Origin: a bacterium
GTDB lineage: Bacteria > Cyanobacteriota > Vampirovibrionia > Gastranaerophilales > Gastranaerophilaceae
DNA length: 64,000 bases
Assembly: GCA_017470245.1 (NCBI GenBank)
Contig: JAFUEV010000059.1
Location: 113,062 to 177,061 of the forward strand
Direction of reading: 5' to 3'
The position numbers and the translations under genes are program-made. The notes under the pieces were generated by a model, which was not told where the DNA came from, did no database searches, and was given only the letters and a program-made list of their open reading frames with translations. The stretch's first letter is position 1; each line of letters begins with the position of its first letter. Below are positions 39,761 to 47,996 of the stretch, one piece after another.

Positions 39761-40949
39761 CAATAAAATAAACATATTACCTACAGAAGAAGGGTTTTAC
39801 GGAAATTATGGCGGTCAGTTTTTACCGGATGAATTAAAAGCAGAATTTAAGCGAATTTATGATGCTTTTTTATTTTTTAAAGATGATGTTGAATTTAATA
39901 ATGAATTGAATTATTTGCTAAAAAATTATGCAGGACGCCCATCTCCAGTATTTTTTGCTAAAAATTTATCGCAAAAATACGGTTGCGAAATATATTTAAA
40001 AAGGGAAGATTTAAACCATACAGGTGCACATAAAATTAATCATTCTCTTGGTGAAGCTCTGCTTGCAAAAAAAATGTGTAAAACAAAGCTGATAGCTGAA
40101 ACAGGTGCAGGACAACACGGTGTTGCCATTGCTACGGCGGCTGCTCTTATGGGGCTTGAATGTGATATTTATATGGGTGAAATAGATACTATAAAAGAAA
40201 AACCCAATGTTGATAGAATGAAAATACTCGGAGCCAATGTAATTTCTGTTACGTCAGGTACAAAAACTTTAAAAGAAGCTGTTGATGAAGCTTTTATTGC
40301 ATATTCAAAAGAATATAAAACTGCTATGTATGCAATTGGTTCAGCTGTAGGTCCTCATCCGTTTCCGATGATAATAGAACATTTTCAATCTGTAATTGGA
40401 AGAGAAGCAAGACAACAGTTTCTTGAACAGACAGGAAAACTTCCTGATTGTATTGTTGCCTGTGTTGGCGGTGGTTCAAATGCTATAGGTTTGTTTAACG
40501 GATTTCTTGAAGACAATCAAGTTGATATATATGGTGTAGAACCTTTGGGAAAAGGTAGTGCCGTTGGCGATAATGCAGCAAGTATGACTTATGGAAAAGA
40601 CGGTATTATTCACGGCTTTAAATGCAAGGTTCTTCAAGATAGTGACGGAAATCCGTCAAATGCATATTCTGTTGCAAGCGGACTTGATTATCCCGGTGTC
40701 GGTCCCAAACATTGTTATTTAAATGAAATTGGACGTGTTAAATATGATGTTATAAATGATGATGAAGCTATTAACGCCTTTTTTGAACTTTCACGTTATG
40801 AAGGTATAATTCCTGCACTTGAAAGTTCACACGCTGTTGCTTATGGTATTAAACTTGCTAAGGCTCATAAATATAAGCAAATATTGGTTAATGTATCCGG
40901 CAGAGGCGATAAAGACATTGAATTTGTTTTAAAAAAGATGAATAGCTAA
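39753..40949 (+). CDS. trpB: Tryptophan synthase beta chain
   Basis: 398 aa; it condenses indole with serine to tryptophan using PLP. The start is the ATG at 39753, seven bases after AAAGGAG; the ATG at 39747 is too close to that site. The N-terminal [15 protein letters not shown], the PLP lysine in [15 protein letters not shown] (~90), the Gly-rich loop [12 protein letters not shown] (~232) and the E-x-SHA region are intact. It is the TrpB1 type, which normally needs TrpA, yet no trpA is adjacent. Indole scavenging or a distant trpA are both possible. Confidence 0.95.
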   Translation: MNNNKINILPTEEGFYGNYGGQFLPDELKAEFKRIYDAFLFFKDDVEFNNELNYLLKNYAGRPSPVFFAKNLSQKYGCEIYLKREDLNHTGAHKINHSLGEALLAKKMCKTKLIAETGAGQHGVAIATAAALMGLECDIYMGEIDTIKEKPNVDRMKILGANVISVTSGTKTLKEAVDEAFIAYSKEYKTAMYAIGSAVGPHPFPMIIEHFQSVIGREARQQFLEQTGKLPDCIVACVGGGSNAIGLFNGFLEDNQVDIYGVEPLGKGSAVGDNAASMTYGKDGIIHGFKCKVLQDSDGNPSNAYSVASGLDYPGVGPKHCYLNEIGRVKYDVINDDEAINAFFELSRYEGIIPALESSHAVAYGIKLAKAHKYKQILVNVSGRGDKDIEFVLKKMNS

Positions 40950-41057
40950 AAAAATACGCTGACATTGCCTTATATTTAGTGCTTGCAACTTATTTATTAT
41001 GAATTAATCATTGAAAAATTGCCTTATTGGAAACGTAAAATTGAAAATTATATTGAA

Positions 41058-41084
41058 AGAGCTTTTATTGAAAATAAAAGCTCT
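41058..41084 (+). terminator. Hairpin after trpB
   Basis: Perfect 12-bp stem AGAGCTTTTATT / AATAAAAGCTCT with a GAA loop, then TAATATTTCTCATTTT. The T-run is broken, so termination is likely but not certain. The rest of the 40950-41154 gap shows nothing else. Confidence 0.6.
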
Positions 41085-41154
41085 AATATTTCTCATTTTG
41101 AAACCTGTTAATATTAAGATTATTAGGTGGTTATTTTATTGATTTTATCTTGAA

Positions 41155-42441
41155 TTATATATCGTATACGTTTACATTAGAATATTTTTCGATTGCTTCA
41201 GGTGTGTTGAAAGATAAGAATGTTTGTTCTCCGCCATCCGGCATTGTAACTATATCACAAATTACAAATCCTCTTAAAATATCATTTATTAGGAGTCTGT
41301 GTTTGTCTGTCTTAGATGCAAATAACTTTCTTAATTCGGGATTTTTAGAATCACCAGACATTGAACGTATAACATCATTAACGATTTCATACTGCTCTTT
41401 TGTCGGAAGTCCGTCAAATTCTTTCTCCAACTGCTTTCTTGCTTTTAATTTTGATTTCGTAGAATCTTCTGTATGCATATCATAGCTATCTTGCATAGGT
41501 CTGCTTTGTATAATGTTAGAACAGTTACAAAACATAGAATTAGCCATTAGGTTGTATATATCTTGATTGTTATAATATGGTGCAAAATCCATTTTCTCAC
41601 CGTCTCTCATAGATTCAACAACATAAGCTAGATTTTTCATCTCATATCTTTCTTCTTTAGAAGGGATTCTTTGACTCAACCAAATATTAAATCTTGATGC
41701 AGGAACAGGATATGGGTTGTATAATCTTTGATATCCGAAATAACCAACGTCTTTTGGCTCCATAAATTTACTTGCATAATAATCAGCTTTGTCTATAGTA
41801 TCTTTTAGTTCGTTAAAAGTCATAATATTAGGGAATGCAGACAAGTGATTAACGCTCATAATCCTGTTATCAATATTATTCCAAATATGTCCTTTTACTC
41901 TGTCTGAAAATGTTTTATCCTCCATATAACCGGATGCCGGACCTTCTACTATCGCAAATGCTTTATCTAAATCACTACCGGGTAGAGCACTACCTTGTCC
42001 TACGGAACAAAATTCATCATAGCCTGCCATTAGAATGCCGTCAGTTGAATTTTTAGACGGATTTGTGCCTCTTGCATAATCCATTTCTTTGCTTGCTAAT
42101 CGTAAAACACGTTCATATTCATCCAATATTTTCTTTGTTGAATCTTTTAAAATAGGGAAACCTGTTACTTGTCTAAAATGACTTATAAATTTTTCTTTTT
42201 CTCTATCTGTTTTTACTTCATCTAAAAAAGAATAGTTATCCTCTCTTATTTGTTTTGCTTTTTTTATTTCATCAGGAGTGGCAACTTCTTCTTCCTGTAT
42301 AATTTCTGTATATTGAGGATGCCTTAATACTTCCCATTGCTTTATTGCATCGGTTGCATCATCAATTTTTCTTTTAGGTGCTTTATTTGGCATTCCTTTA
42401 AAACTTGCAGAAACTTTAAAATTAATAGAATTAATTTTCAT
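41155..42441 (-). CDS. Nucleotidyltransferase-like protein with N-terminal FKG tag
   Basis: 428 aa. The start is at 42441 (MKINSINFKVSASFKG), after AGAGGGG; the longer frame adds a spurious leader. The polar N-terminus with SFKG matches the tag seen in four other proteins. Near residue 153, VGQGSALPGSDLDKAFAIV fits the nucleotidyltransferase signature G-S-x(n)-[SD]-D-x-D. The rest (~200-428) is helical and unrecognised. Possible roles include AMP- or UMP-transfer to a target. The fold call rests on this single motif. Confidence 0.5.
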   Translation of the reverse strand: MKINSINFKVSASFKGMPNKAPKRKIDDATDAIKQWEVLRHPQYTEIIQEEEVATPDEIKKAKQIREDNYSFLDEVKTDREKEKFISHFRQVTGFPILKDSTKKILDEYERVLRLASKEMDYARGTNPSKNSTDGILMAGYDEFCSVGQGSALPGSDLDKAFAIVEGPASGYMEDKTFSDRVKGHIWNNIDNRIMSVNHLSAFPNIMTFNELKDTIDKADYYASKFMEPKDVGYFGYQRLYNPYPVPASRFNIWLSQRIPSKEERYEMKNLAYVVESMRDGEKMDFAPYYNNQDIYNLMANSMFCNCSNIIQSRPMQDSYDMHTEDSTKSKLKARKQLEKEFDGLPTKEQYEIVNDVIRSMSGDSKNPELRKLFASKTDKHRLLINDILRGFVICDIVTMPDGGEQTFLSFNTPEAIEKYSNVNVYDI

Positions 42442-42626
42442 AAGTAGTAACCCCTCTCTATTTCCTTTTTTAAAAATAAAAAAAATAATTTTTGCCATGT
42501 CTGTTTACGTCATAAAAATATTTCATAATATATTTTGAACAATAAAAAATGTCTTAATATTAAAAAACTATAATAATAGAGAATGTATTATAATGTTAAT
42601 TAATAAAGAAATATGGGATATAGCTT

Positions 42627-43133
42627 ATGTCTAAAATTGAAATAAAAAAAGGTGATATTACTAAACTGGAAGTTGATGCAATCGTGAATGCTGCAAATAC
42701 TTCCTTGCTTGGTGGCGGTGGAGTTGATGGGGCTATTCATCGTGCTGCAGGTAAAGAACTTTTAGAAGAATGCAGAACATTAAACGGTTGTAAAACGGGA
42801 CAATCAAAAATTACAAAAGGATATAAATTGCCTGCTAAGTATGTAATTCATACAGTAGGTCCTGTCTGGCAAGGCGGAAATAAAAATGAAAAAGAACTTT
42901 TAAAATCTTGTTATAGTACTGCTTTAAGTCTTGCAAAAGAAAACGGAATTAAATCAATAGCTTTTCCTGCTATATCCTGTGGAGTGTATCGCTTTCCGAT
43001 TGAAGATGCTTGTAAAATTGCGTCAGATACTGTAAAAGAATTTATTGCGAAAAATAACGATGCTGTCGAAAAGGTTCTTTTTATTGATATTAATGATGCT
43101 ATTGTGGAAATTTATAATAGGATTTTGAATTAA
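42627..43133 (+). CDS. Macro domain ADP-ribose hydrolase/deacetylase
   Basis: A 168-aa single macro domain of the YmdB/O-acetyl-ADP-ribose deacetylase type. ADP-ribose-binding segments are [18 protein letters not shown] (~8), [16 protein letters not shown] (~28) and the loop [13 protein letters not shown] (~112). It may remove ADP-ribose or act on O-acetyl-ADP-ribose. It is followed 5 bases later by a DUF4186 gene, with which it appears to form a mobile two-gene module; a copy of its 3' end recurs at 45442-45481. Confidence 0.9.
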   Translation: MSKIEIKKGDITKLEVDAIVNAANTSLLGGGGVDGAIHRAAGKELLEECRTLNGCKTGQSKITKGYKLPAKYVIHTVGPVWQGGNKNEKELLKSCYSTALSLAKENGIKSIAFPAISCGVYRFPIEDACKIASDTVKEFIAKNNDAVEKVLFIDINDAIVEIYNRILN

Positions 43134-43138
43134 TAATT

Positions 43139-43483
43139 ATGAATATTTTAGACAGATTAGCGAAATCAAAATTCAGGGGCAGATTTAAACTTCGGGTAAA
43201 AGAGCTTGAATACATCAAAGAAAAAGGACTAGATACGATTCATTCTCATGCCAGTGATTTTATTCGGGATAGAGTTGCGCCGGCTGAACCAATAAACGAT
43301 GGTAAACAAACTCCAATGAGAGGACATCCTGTTTTTATTGCTCAACATGCAACCGCCACTTGCTGCCGAGGGTGTATAGAAAAATGGTATAAAATTCCGA
43401 AACATAGAGAACTAACACAAACCGAACAAGAATATCTTGTTTCTATAATTATGGAATGGCTAAACGGGCAAATTAATTCCTAA
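43139..43483 (+). CDS. DUF4186 family protein, intact copy 1
   Basis: 114 aa. A DUF4186 protein with a basic N-terminus (KSKFRGRFKLR) and the conserved block RGHPVFIAQHATATCCRGC (~60-78), then EKWYKIPKHREL. The paired Cys and His residues suggest a metal or catalytic site; no biochemical function is established. It lies 5 bases after the macro-domain gene. An intact homologue is at 56475-56831 and two remnants are at 45484 and 51688. Confidence 0.85.
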   Translation: MNILDRLAKSKFRGRFKLRVKELEYIKEKGLDTIHSHASDFIRDRVAPAEPINDGKQTPMRGHPVFIAQHATATCCRGCIEKWYKIPKHRELTQTEQEYLVSIIMEWLNGQINS

Positions 43484-43563
43484 CGCATAGATATCTCTTG
43501 CATTAATCAAGAAACATATCTGCAAACTGTTCTCCAGCTACAAACTCTTTTTTATGCTATTTT

Positions 43564-43763
43564 ATGTAAATTAATAAATATTTATAATATATTGTAATAT
43601 TATATTCGTTATGGTTTTTATGATTCCGGTTTGTTAATTTTAAAATGATATACTTGAAAAGTATTAAAAAGATTTATACTAAAAATAGTTTCAATATTAT
43701 GTATCAGTTACATTATGTTAGAAACGGTAATTACGAGAAAGGAGTAAAAATGACGACTTGGAA
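43564..43763 (+). repeat. 200-bp leader block, copy A
   Basis: This AT-rich block, from ATGTAAATTAATAAATATTT to the first codons of the 43750 gene, is repeated almost unchanged at 45241-45441. It carries AAAGGAG and the start ATGACGACTTGGAA. The rest of the 43484-43749 gap holds nothing I recognise. Confidence 0.92.
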
Positions 43764-44169
43764 CGAAGCAGACCATCCGAGAGATGATGAGGGAAAATTC
43801 ACATATAAAGGTGGTGGTTCATCAACGCAAAAAAGTAATGAAGATAAAATGCATGAAATAGCGAATATATTATATTCATCAATGGAAGACAAAAATGATT
43901 ATTGGGAAGCATCAGGTGCTGATAAAATTGATAATCCTGTTGGTGCTTTAATTGTATTTGACACAGCAGTTTTGCGTGGACCAGGTAGAGCAAAACAGTT
44001 CTATAAACAAGCAAATGGTGATTTTAATAAAATGATACAGTTAAGAAAAGATTATTATATTAAAAGAGTTAAAGACAATCCAACTCAGCAAAAATTTTTA
44101 AAAGGTTGGAATAATAGAGCCGATAACCTTACTAAAAAACTAAAAGAATATGAGGAAAGTTACAATTAA
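43750..44169 (+). CDS. Phage-type protein with HPRDDEGKFT motif and lysozyme-like C-terminus
   Basis: 139 aa. The start is the ATG at 43750, eight bases after AAAGGAG. The N-terminus (EADHPRDDEGKFTYKGGG) resembles the terminal motif of phage head-morphogenesis proteins. The C-terminal half (FDTAVLRGPGRAKQFYKQ, then QQKFLKGWNNRADNL) resembles the C-terminal part of phage GH108-type N-acetylmuramidases, without their N-terminal catalytic Glu domain. It is therefore probably a chimaeric remnant; any enzymatic activity is doubtful. Confidence 0.5.
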   Translation: MTTWNEADHPRDDEGKFTYKGGGSSTQKSNEDKMHEIANILYSSMEDKNDYWEASGADKIDNPVGALIVFDTAVLRGPGRAKQFYKQANGDFNKMIQLRKDYYIKRVKDNPTQQKFLKGWNNRADNLTKKLKEYEESYN

Positions 44170-44714
44170 AACATCCCTTCTTTTTCTTCATAATAATTTG
44201 AATAAATAGATTTTAAAAGAAGAGCATATTGCTTTTTTAATTGAACGATATCATTACTACCTTCTGTTTTATATATAATACCATCTTTAGAAGAAATAAA
44301 TCTGTTTATAACATCTATTTCGTTATAAACAGATTTTTCCCATTGCTCATGCATATTAACTATAGATTTATATTCATCTTCCGGCATTATTTTTTGTAAT
44401 AAATTCAAATTATTTTTTATTTCCTCGTCCCAAGATTTTTCAGCATTTTGAGAACATATAGGATAGTCATACACATGAGTTTTTTTAATACATTTTTCTT
44501 CCTCAATATCAATAGGATGTTTTGCTTCAACTATATCTTCATTATTATCTAAAACCATATTATAATTTTCAATTTGTTCTTTTATAGATTGATTTTCAAC
44601 TTTTAATTCAGCAATAATTCTGTCGGTTTTTTTAGATTGAATAAAACTGCCTAAACAGAAATATGCAACAGATGTTATAATAACTATTATTAATAAAAAA
44701 ATATATTTTTTCAT
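44166..44714 (-). CDS. Membrane-anchored LprI/DUF1311-like protein
   Basis: 182 aa from the ATG at 44714; an ATG five codons upstream is equally possible, as neither has a Shine-Dalgarno. One N-terminal transmembrane helix (~2-22), then a short coiled coil (~30-55). A C-terminal domain holds Cys residues (CIKKTHVYDYPICSQ) and NLLQKIMPEDEYKSIVNMHE, reminiscent of LprI-type lysozyme-inhibitor domains. It is convergent with the lysozyme-like remnant at 43750 and the two ends overlap by 4 bases, which is suggestive. The family call is tentative. Confidence 0.45.
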   Translation of the reverse strand: MKKYIFLLIIVIITSVAYFCLGSFIQSKKTDRIIAELKVENQSIKEQIENYNMVLDNNEDIVEAKHPIDIEEEKCIKKTHVYDYPICSQNAEKSWDEEIKNNLNLLQKIMPEDEYKSIVNMHEQWEKSVYNEIDVINRFISSKDGIIYKTEGSNDIVQLKKQYALLLKSIYSNYYEEKEGMF

Positions 44715-44787
44715 GTTATTATAATACAATAAAAATAATATTTCTGTACCTTAATGTATCGTGCCTCAAATTTCTCTTTTAAGTTAA

Positions 44788-45144
44788 ATTGCTGTTGCCC
44801 ATATTGATAATCCTAATTTACAAAAAATTGCAAATCGGAAATTCGGAAAAGAGACAGTCGAAAATTTATTAATGTCAAAAAAAGACACATACTTAAATAC
44901 TGATTATGCAAAAGAACATTTAATATTTAAAAACTATAAAGAATTAAGTCCCGATTTGAGAGATTATTTCAAAGAAAAGATTACATCACAAATTTGTGCA
45001 GATAAATTAAAAAGTACAGGTGGAATATACATCAATGCAGAGCACCAATCATCTAAAGATTTAGCAAACGTGCTAGTTGATAATCAAGAATTTATAAAAA
45101 TGTTGCACAAGCAAAAAAGTCAATGGAAGCAGGTAATTCTGTAA
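44788..45144 (+). pseudogene. 3' fragment of an unrecognised gene
   Basis: A reading frame open from the in-frame stop at 44785 without a usable start at its beginning (IAVAHIDNPNLQKIANRKFG) runs to 45144. The only ATG (44872) is internal and has no Shine-Dalgarno. The product looks like the tail of a larger helical protein (DLRDYFKEKITSQICADKL). It lies among other fragments and is interpreted as the 3' remnant of a lost accessory or phage gene. Confidence 0.5.
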
Positions 45145-45240
45145 AAAACTAGCGTACAATATACTGATAGAAATTTTCATAATGCAATAGGAAAAGCCGA
45201 TATTTTATTTACCAACAGCCCTACCTGCTTTATGCGATAT

Positions 45241-45441
45241 ATGTAAATTAATAAATATTTATAATATATTGTAATATTATATTCGTTATGGTTTTTATGA
45301 TTCCGGTTTGTTAATTTTAAAATGATATACTTTAAAAGTTTTAAAAAAGATTTATACTAAAAACATAGTTTCAATATAATGTATTATTATGTTATATTAG
45401 AACAACAATTACAAGAAAGGAGTAAAAATGACGACTTGGAA
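45241..45441 (+). repeat. 200-bp leader block, copy B
   Basis: Near-identical to 43564-43763 over its whole length, with a few substitutions and one-base indels near its 3' end. It again carries AAAGGAG and ATGACGACTTGGAA. Here it leads into a macro-domain tail instead of the original gene. The 45145-45240 stretch before it shows nothing recognisable. Confidence 0.92.
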
Positions 45442-45481
45442 TGCTATTGTTGGTATTTATAATATGGTTTTGAATAAATAA
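45428..45481 (+). pseudogene. Fusion of leader start codons to a macro-domain tail
   Basis: The 17-codon frame MTTWNAIVGIYNMVLNK joins the first five residues of the 43750-type gene to the last residues of the macro-domain protein (its own end is [11 protein letters not shown]). This marks a recombination junction near 45442. Confidence 0.75.
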
Positions 45482-45483
45482 TT

Positions 45484-45651
45484 ATGGATATTTTAGACAG
45501 ATTAGCAAAATCAAAATTCAGGAGCAAGTTTAAGTTACGTGCAAAAGAACTTGAATATATCAAAGAAAAAAGAATAGATACTATATATTCTTATGCCTGC
45601 AATTCTGTTGTGTGGGTATGCCAAATCTACACAGTTACCTATGCGAATTAA
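45484..45651 (+). pseudogene. DUF4186 5' remnant, copy 2
   Basis: It begins MDILDRLAKSKFRSKFKLR, matching the intact DUF4186 proteins for 40 residues to YSYACN, then departs into unrelated sequence and stops after 55 codons. The conserved His/Cys block is missing. It overlaps the 3' end of the convergent phosphoesterase gene, and the junction near 45603 is probably a deletion or insertion point. Confidence 0.85.
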
Positions 45652-47144
45652 TTTTCAACATATTGTACTGCTACAGGGTATCTTTCTGCGCCTGAAAAAG
45701 TTTCTGCAACAAGCCCAAGTTGTTTTACAATCGCATCATACATAGAAAATTGGCTTTCCTTTTTGTTATAATCTTTTTCTAAACTTTCCCAAACAGAAAA
45801 ATAATCAATAGCTAATTTTATTTTTCGGTTAGGCTCTACCGGAGAACCATCATTTTTAAACAATTCTTTCCCGTTAATTTTAATTTGTTTAACGATATTA
45901 TCAGAACTTATGCCTACAGATATGTTTTGCGATGATTCATAAATTTTTGATTTTTTCATTATATGATTTTGATATATGTTTCTTAACTCTTCAGGAGTTA
46001 CATCAATTATCATAATATTGCTAGAGGGTTGAAGAAAAGTTTTTAAAATATCTCTTTTAGTAATATAACCTTCTTGCTTTTTTGGTAATGTTTTATATAT
46101 ATATGATTTTGGAACTAACCCTATCTCACTATTTGTAATATTTTTAATTGCATCAGCATAAAAAGTTCCTAATTCAGTAAACAACATTTTATCTTTAGGT
46201 TTATATTGATAATCTAATTCAATTACGGATTTTGCAATTGGTTTGTCAAAATCTTCTGTAAGTTCAACTTCTTTGATATCTTGTTCATAAATTCCCAAAT
46301 TACAGTATTCAGGCAATATACGTTCAAAATTTCCTATACTATGTTTTGTTTTATTAATATCTAAAGTAAAATGTAGCATTGACAGTCCAAAAGCTTCGGG
46401 GTAATAGATATGTTCTTTATCATCGAAATAAGAACGGTGTATATGTCCACCTATTATAAATTCGGGGTTTAATCCTAATTCAAGTGCCTTGTTCTTTAAT
46501 TTAAAAGTATTATTTTCCCTATCATGTACCAACATAGCTATACCTTTGCAATTATTTTCCTTCATTTGCTTTTTTAGCTCAGGTGCAAGTTTTTCTAATG
46601 CTGATATAGGATTGAAAGATGACATTCCCTGATAAGATTGTTTGATTTTATCAATAACAAATCCAACATATAATATGTTATCGCCATCTCTGTTCACTAT
46701 AGTATACGGTTTTATGCCTTCGGGAATTTTCCCTGTTGTTTCATCTGTAAGATTCGCTGAAATTACTTTTATTCCTGATTGATTTAATATTTTCAGATAA
46801 TCTCTAAAACATTGTCTATCTTCACTTCTAAACCCAGGATCGTTATTCCCGACGTTGTATACTATTTCTAAATTCGGACATCGCTTTTTTGCAGTTTTAT
46901 ACACTCCGAGTAATGATTCTTTTGGATAAATCCCTTTAAACATATCACCACCATCTAATAAAATAATATTATCTTGTTGATATGCTCTTTGTATAATTTC
47001 ATTTACAAGATGGCAATATTTATTTGCATTTTGGTGCACATCAGTTAACGCATATACCTCCGTTCTTCCTTTAAACGGAGTGCTATATATTTTATTATTA
47101 CGGTAATAAAGGTAACCTTGTTTTTCTGAAGAAAAACAAGGCAA
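45648..47144 (-). CDS. 5'-nucleotidase-like metallophosphoesterase with FKG tag, start uncertain
   Basis: Up to 498 aa. Catalytic motifs are LTDVHQN (~33), LLDGGDMF (~62), GNND (~100, the family's GNH[ED] variant), LVHDREN (~206) and GGHIHRSY (~233); a C-terminal nucleotidase domain follows (~300-498). The N-terminus contains STPFKGR, the tag of the 36772 protein. There is no in-frame ATG before residue ~68: the only upstream start is a TTG at 47144 inside a perfect hairpin. The gene may be 5'-truncated. Confidence 0.72.
   Translation of the reverse strand: MPCFSSEKQGYLYYRNNKIYSTPFKGRTEVYALTDVHQNANKYCHLVNEIIQRAYQQDNIILLDGGDMFKGIYPKESLLGVYKTAKKRCPNLEIVYNVGNNDPGFRSEDRQCFRDYLKILNQSGIKVISANLTDETTGKIPEGIKPYTIVNRDGDNILYVGFVIDKIKQSYQGMSSFNPISALEKLAPELKKQMKENNCKGIAMLVHDRENNTFKLKNKALELGLNPEFIIGGHIHRSYFDDKEHIYYPEAFGLSMLHFTLDINKTKHSIGNFERILPEYCNLGIYEQDIKEVELTEDFDKPIAKSVIELDYQYKPKDKMLFTELGTFYADAIKNITNSEIGLVPKSYIYKTLPKKQEGYITKRDILKTFLQPSSNIMIIDVTPEELRNIYQNHIMKKSKIYESSQNISVGISSDNIVKQIKINGKELFKNDGSPVEPNRKIKLAIDYFSVWESLEKDYNKKESQFSMYDAIVKQLGLVAETFSGAERYPVAVQYVEN
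47116..47141. repeat. Perfect hairpin at the phosphoesterase start
   Basis: An 11-bp stem CCTTGTTTTTC / GAAAAACAAGG with a 4-base loop, no T-run on either side. It covers the first codons of the minus-strand gene and would occlude translation initiation there. Confidence 0.85.
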
Positions 47145-47204
47145 AAAGACTTTTCATATTTTGTTTTTTAGAATAAATTACAAGATTGATGAGGAAGGGG
47201 AAAT

Positions 47205-47546
47205 ATGTCAGACGATAACAGAGATTGCTTAAAAAGTGTTGAAAGTTTTGATAAAACAGGGTTTAACTATACAATGTCTAAAATAAACGGAAAATATAAA
47301 TTGACTGTTTTATATGCAATATACAGACACGAAATTATACGCTTTAATGAACTTCAACGATACTTAAATATGATTTCACATAAGACTTTAAGCAACACTT
47401 TGAAAGAACTCGAAAAAGATGATTTAATAATAAAAAAAGATTACAAAGAAATACCTCCAAAAGTTGAATATAGTTTATCGGATAAAGGAAAATCGTTTAT
47501 TCCGATTTTATATGCTATGTGCGATTGGGGTGAAAAATATAAGTAA
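47205..47546 (+). CDS. HxlR-type winged-helix regulator
   Basis: 113 aa. The winged-helix core reads GKYKLTVLYAIYRHEIIRF, then LNMISHKTLSNTLKELEKDD (recognition helix, ~50-70) and PPKVEYSLSDKG (wing, ~85), matching HxlR/MarR-like small regulators. It starts 60 bases from the divergent phosphoesterase and 12 bases ahead of the DUF296 gene, so it likely regulates this small operon. GAGGAAGGGG precedes the ATG. The inducer is unknown. Confidence 0.88.
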   Translation: MSDDNRDCLKSVESFDKTGFNYTMSKINGKYKLTVLYAIYRHEIIRFNELQRYLNMISHKTLSNTLKELEKDDLIIKKDYKEIPPKVEYSLSDKGKSFIPILYAMCDWGEKYK

Positions 47547-47558
47547 GAGGGAAAAATA

Positions 47559-47996
47559 ATGGAATATAAAAAACTTGGTGAAACTGTATATGCTAGATTT
47601 GATAAAGGTGATGAAGTTCTCGAGTGTATTTTGAATATTTGTAGAAAAGAGAATATTTTATCTGCAACATTTTCAGGAATCGGTGGCTGCGGAGATGTCA
47701 CTGTTTCAACTTATATACCTGAAAAAAATTATTTTATTCCGCATAATAAAACAGGTCTTCTGGAAATGATTTCCATAAACGGAAATATTTCAGCTGATGA
47801 TAATAATGAAATCTTTGAACATACTCACGCTATGTTTTCATATATAGAAAACGGGGAAGTAAAGTTTTTAGGCGGTCATCTGACCAAAGCAGTTATATCT
47901 TATACAGCAGAAATTGAAATCAGACCTGTTGAAGAAGGTGTTATAAGAAGAAAACAAGACGAATTAACAAGAATAACTGTTTGGGATTTAAAATGA
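47559..47996 (+). CDS. DUF296/PPC domain protein
   Basis: A 145-aa stand-alone PPC (plant and prokaryote conserved) domain. Typical segments are the FSGIGGCGDVTV loop (~47), a central EHTHAMFSY (~92) and FLGGHLTKAVISYTAEIEI (~107) with its conserved GGHL. These proteins form trimers; the biochemical role is unknown, although some are thought to bind metal through His residues. It is coupled by ATGA overlap to DUF1848. Confidence 0.85.
   Translation: MEYKKLGETVYARFDKGDEVLECILNICRKENILSATFSGIGGCGDVTVSTYIPEKNYFIPHNKTGLLEMISINGNISADDNNEIFEHTHAMFSYIENGEVKFLGGHLTKAVISYTAEIEIRPVEEGVIRRKQDELTRITVWDLK

Noticed and set aside
47441..47701. Minus-strand frame across the HxlR-DUF296 junction
   Set aside because: It overlaps two well-supported genes in the opposite direction and lacks a Shine-Dalgarno.
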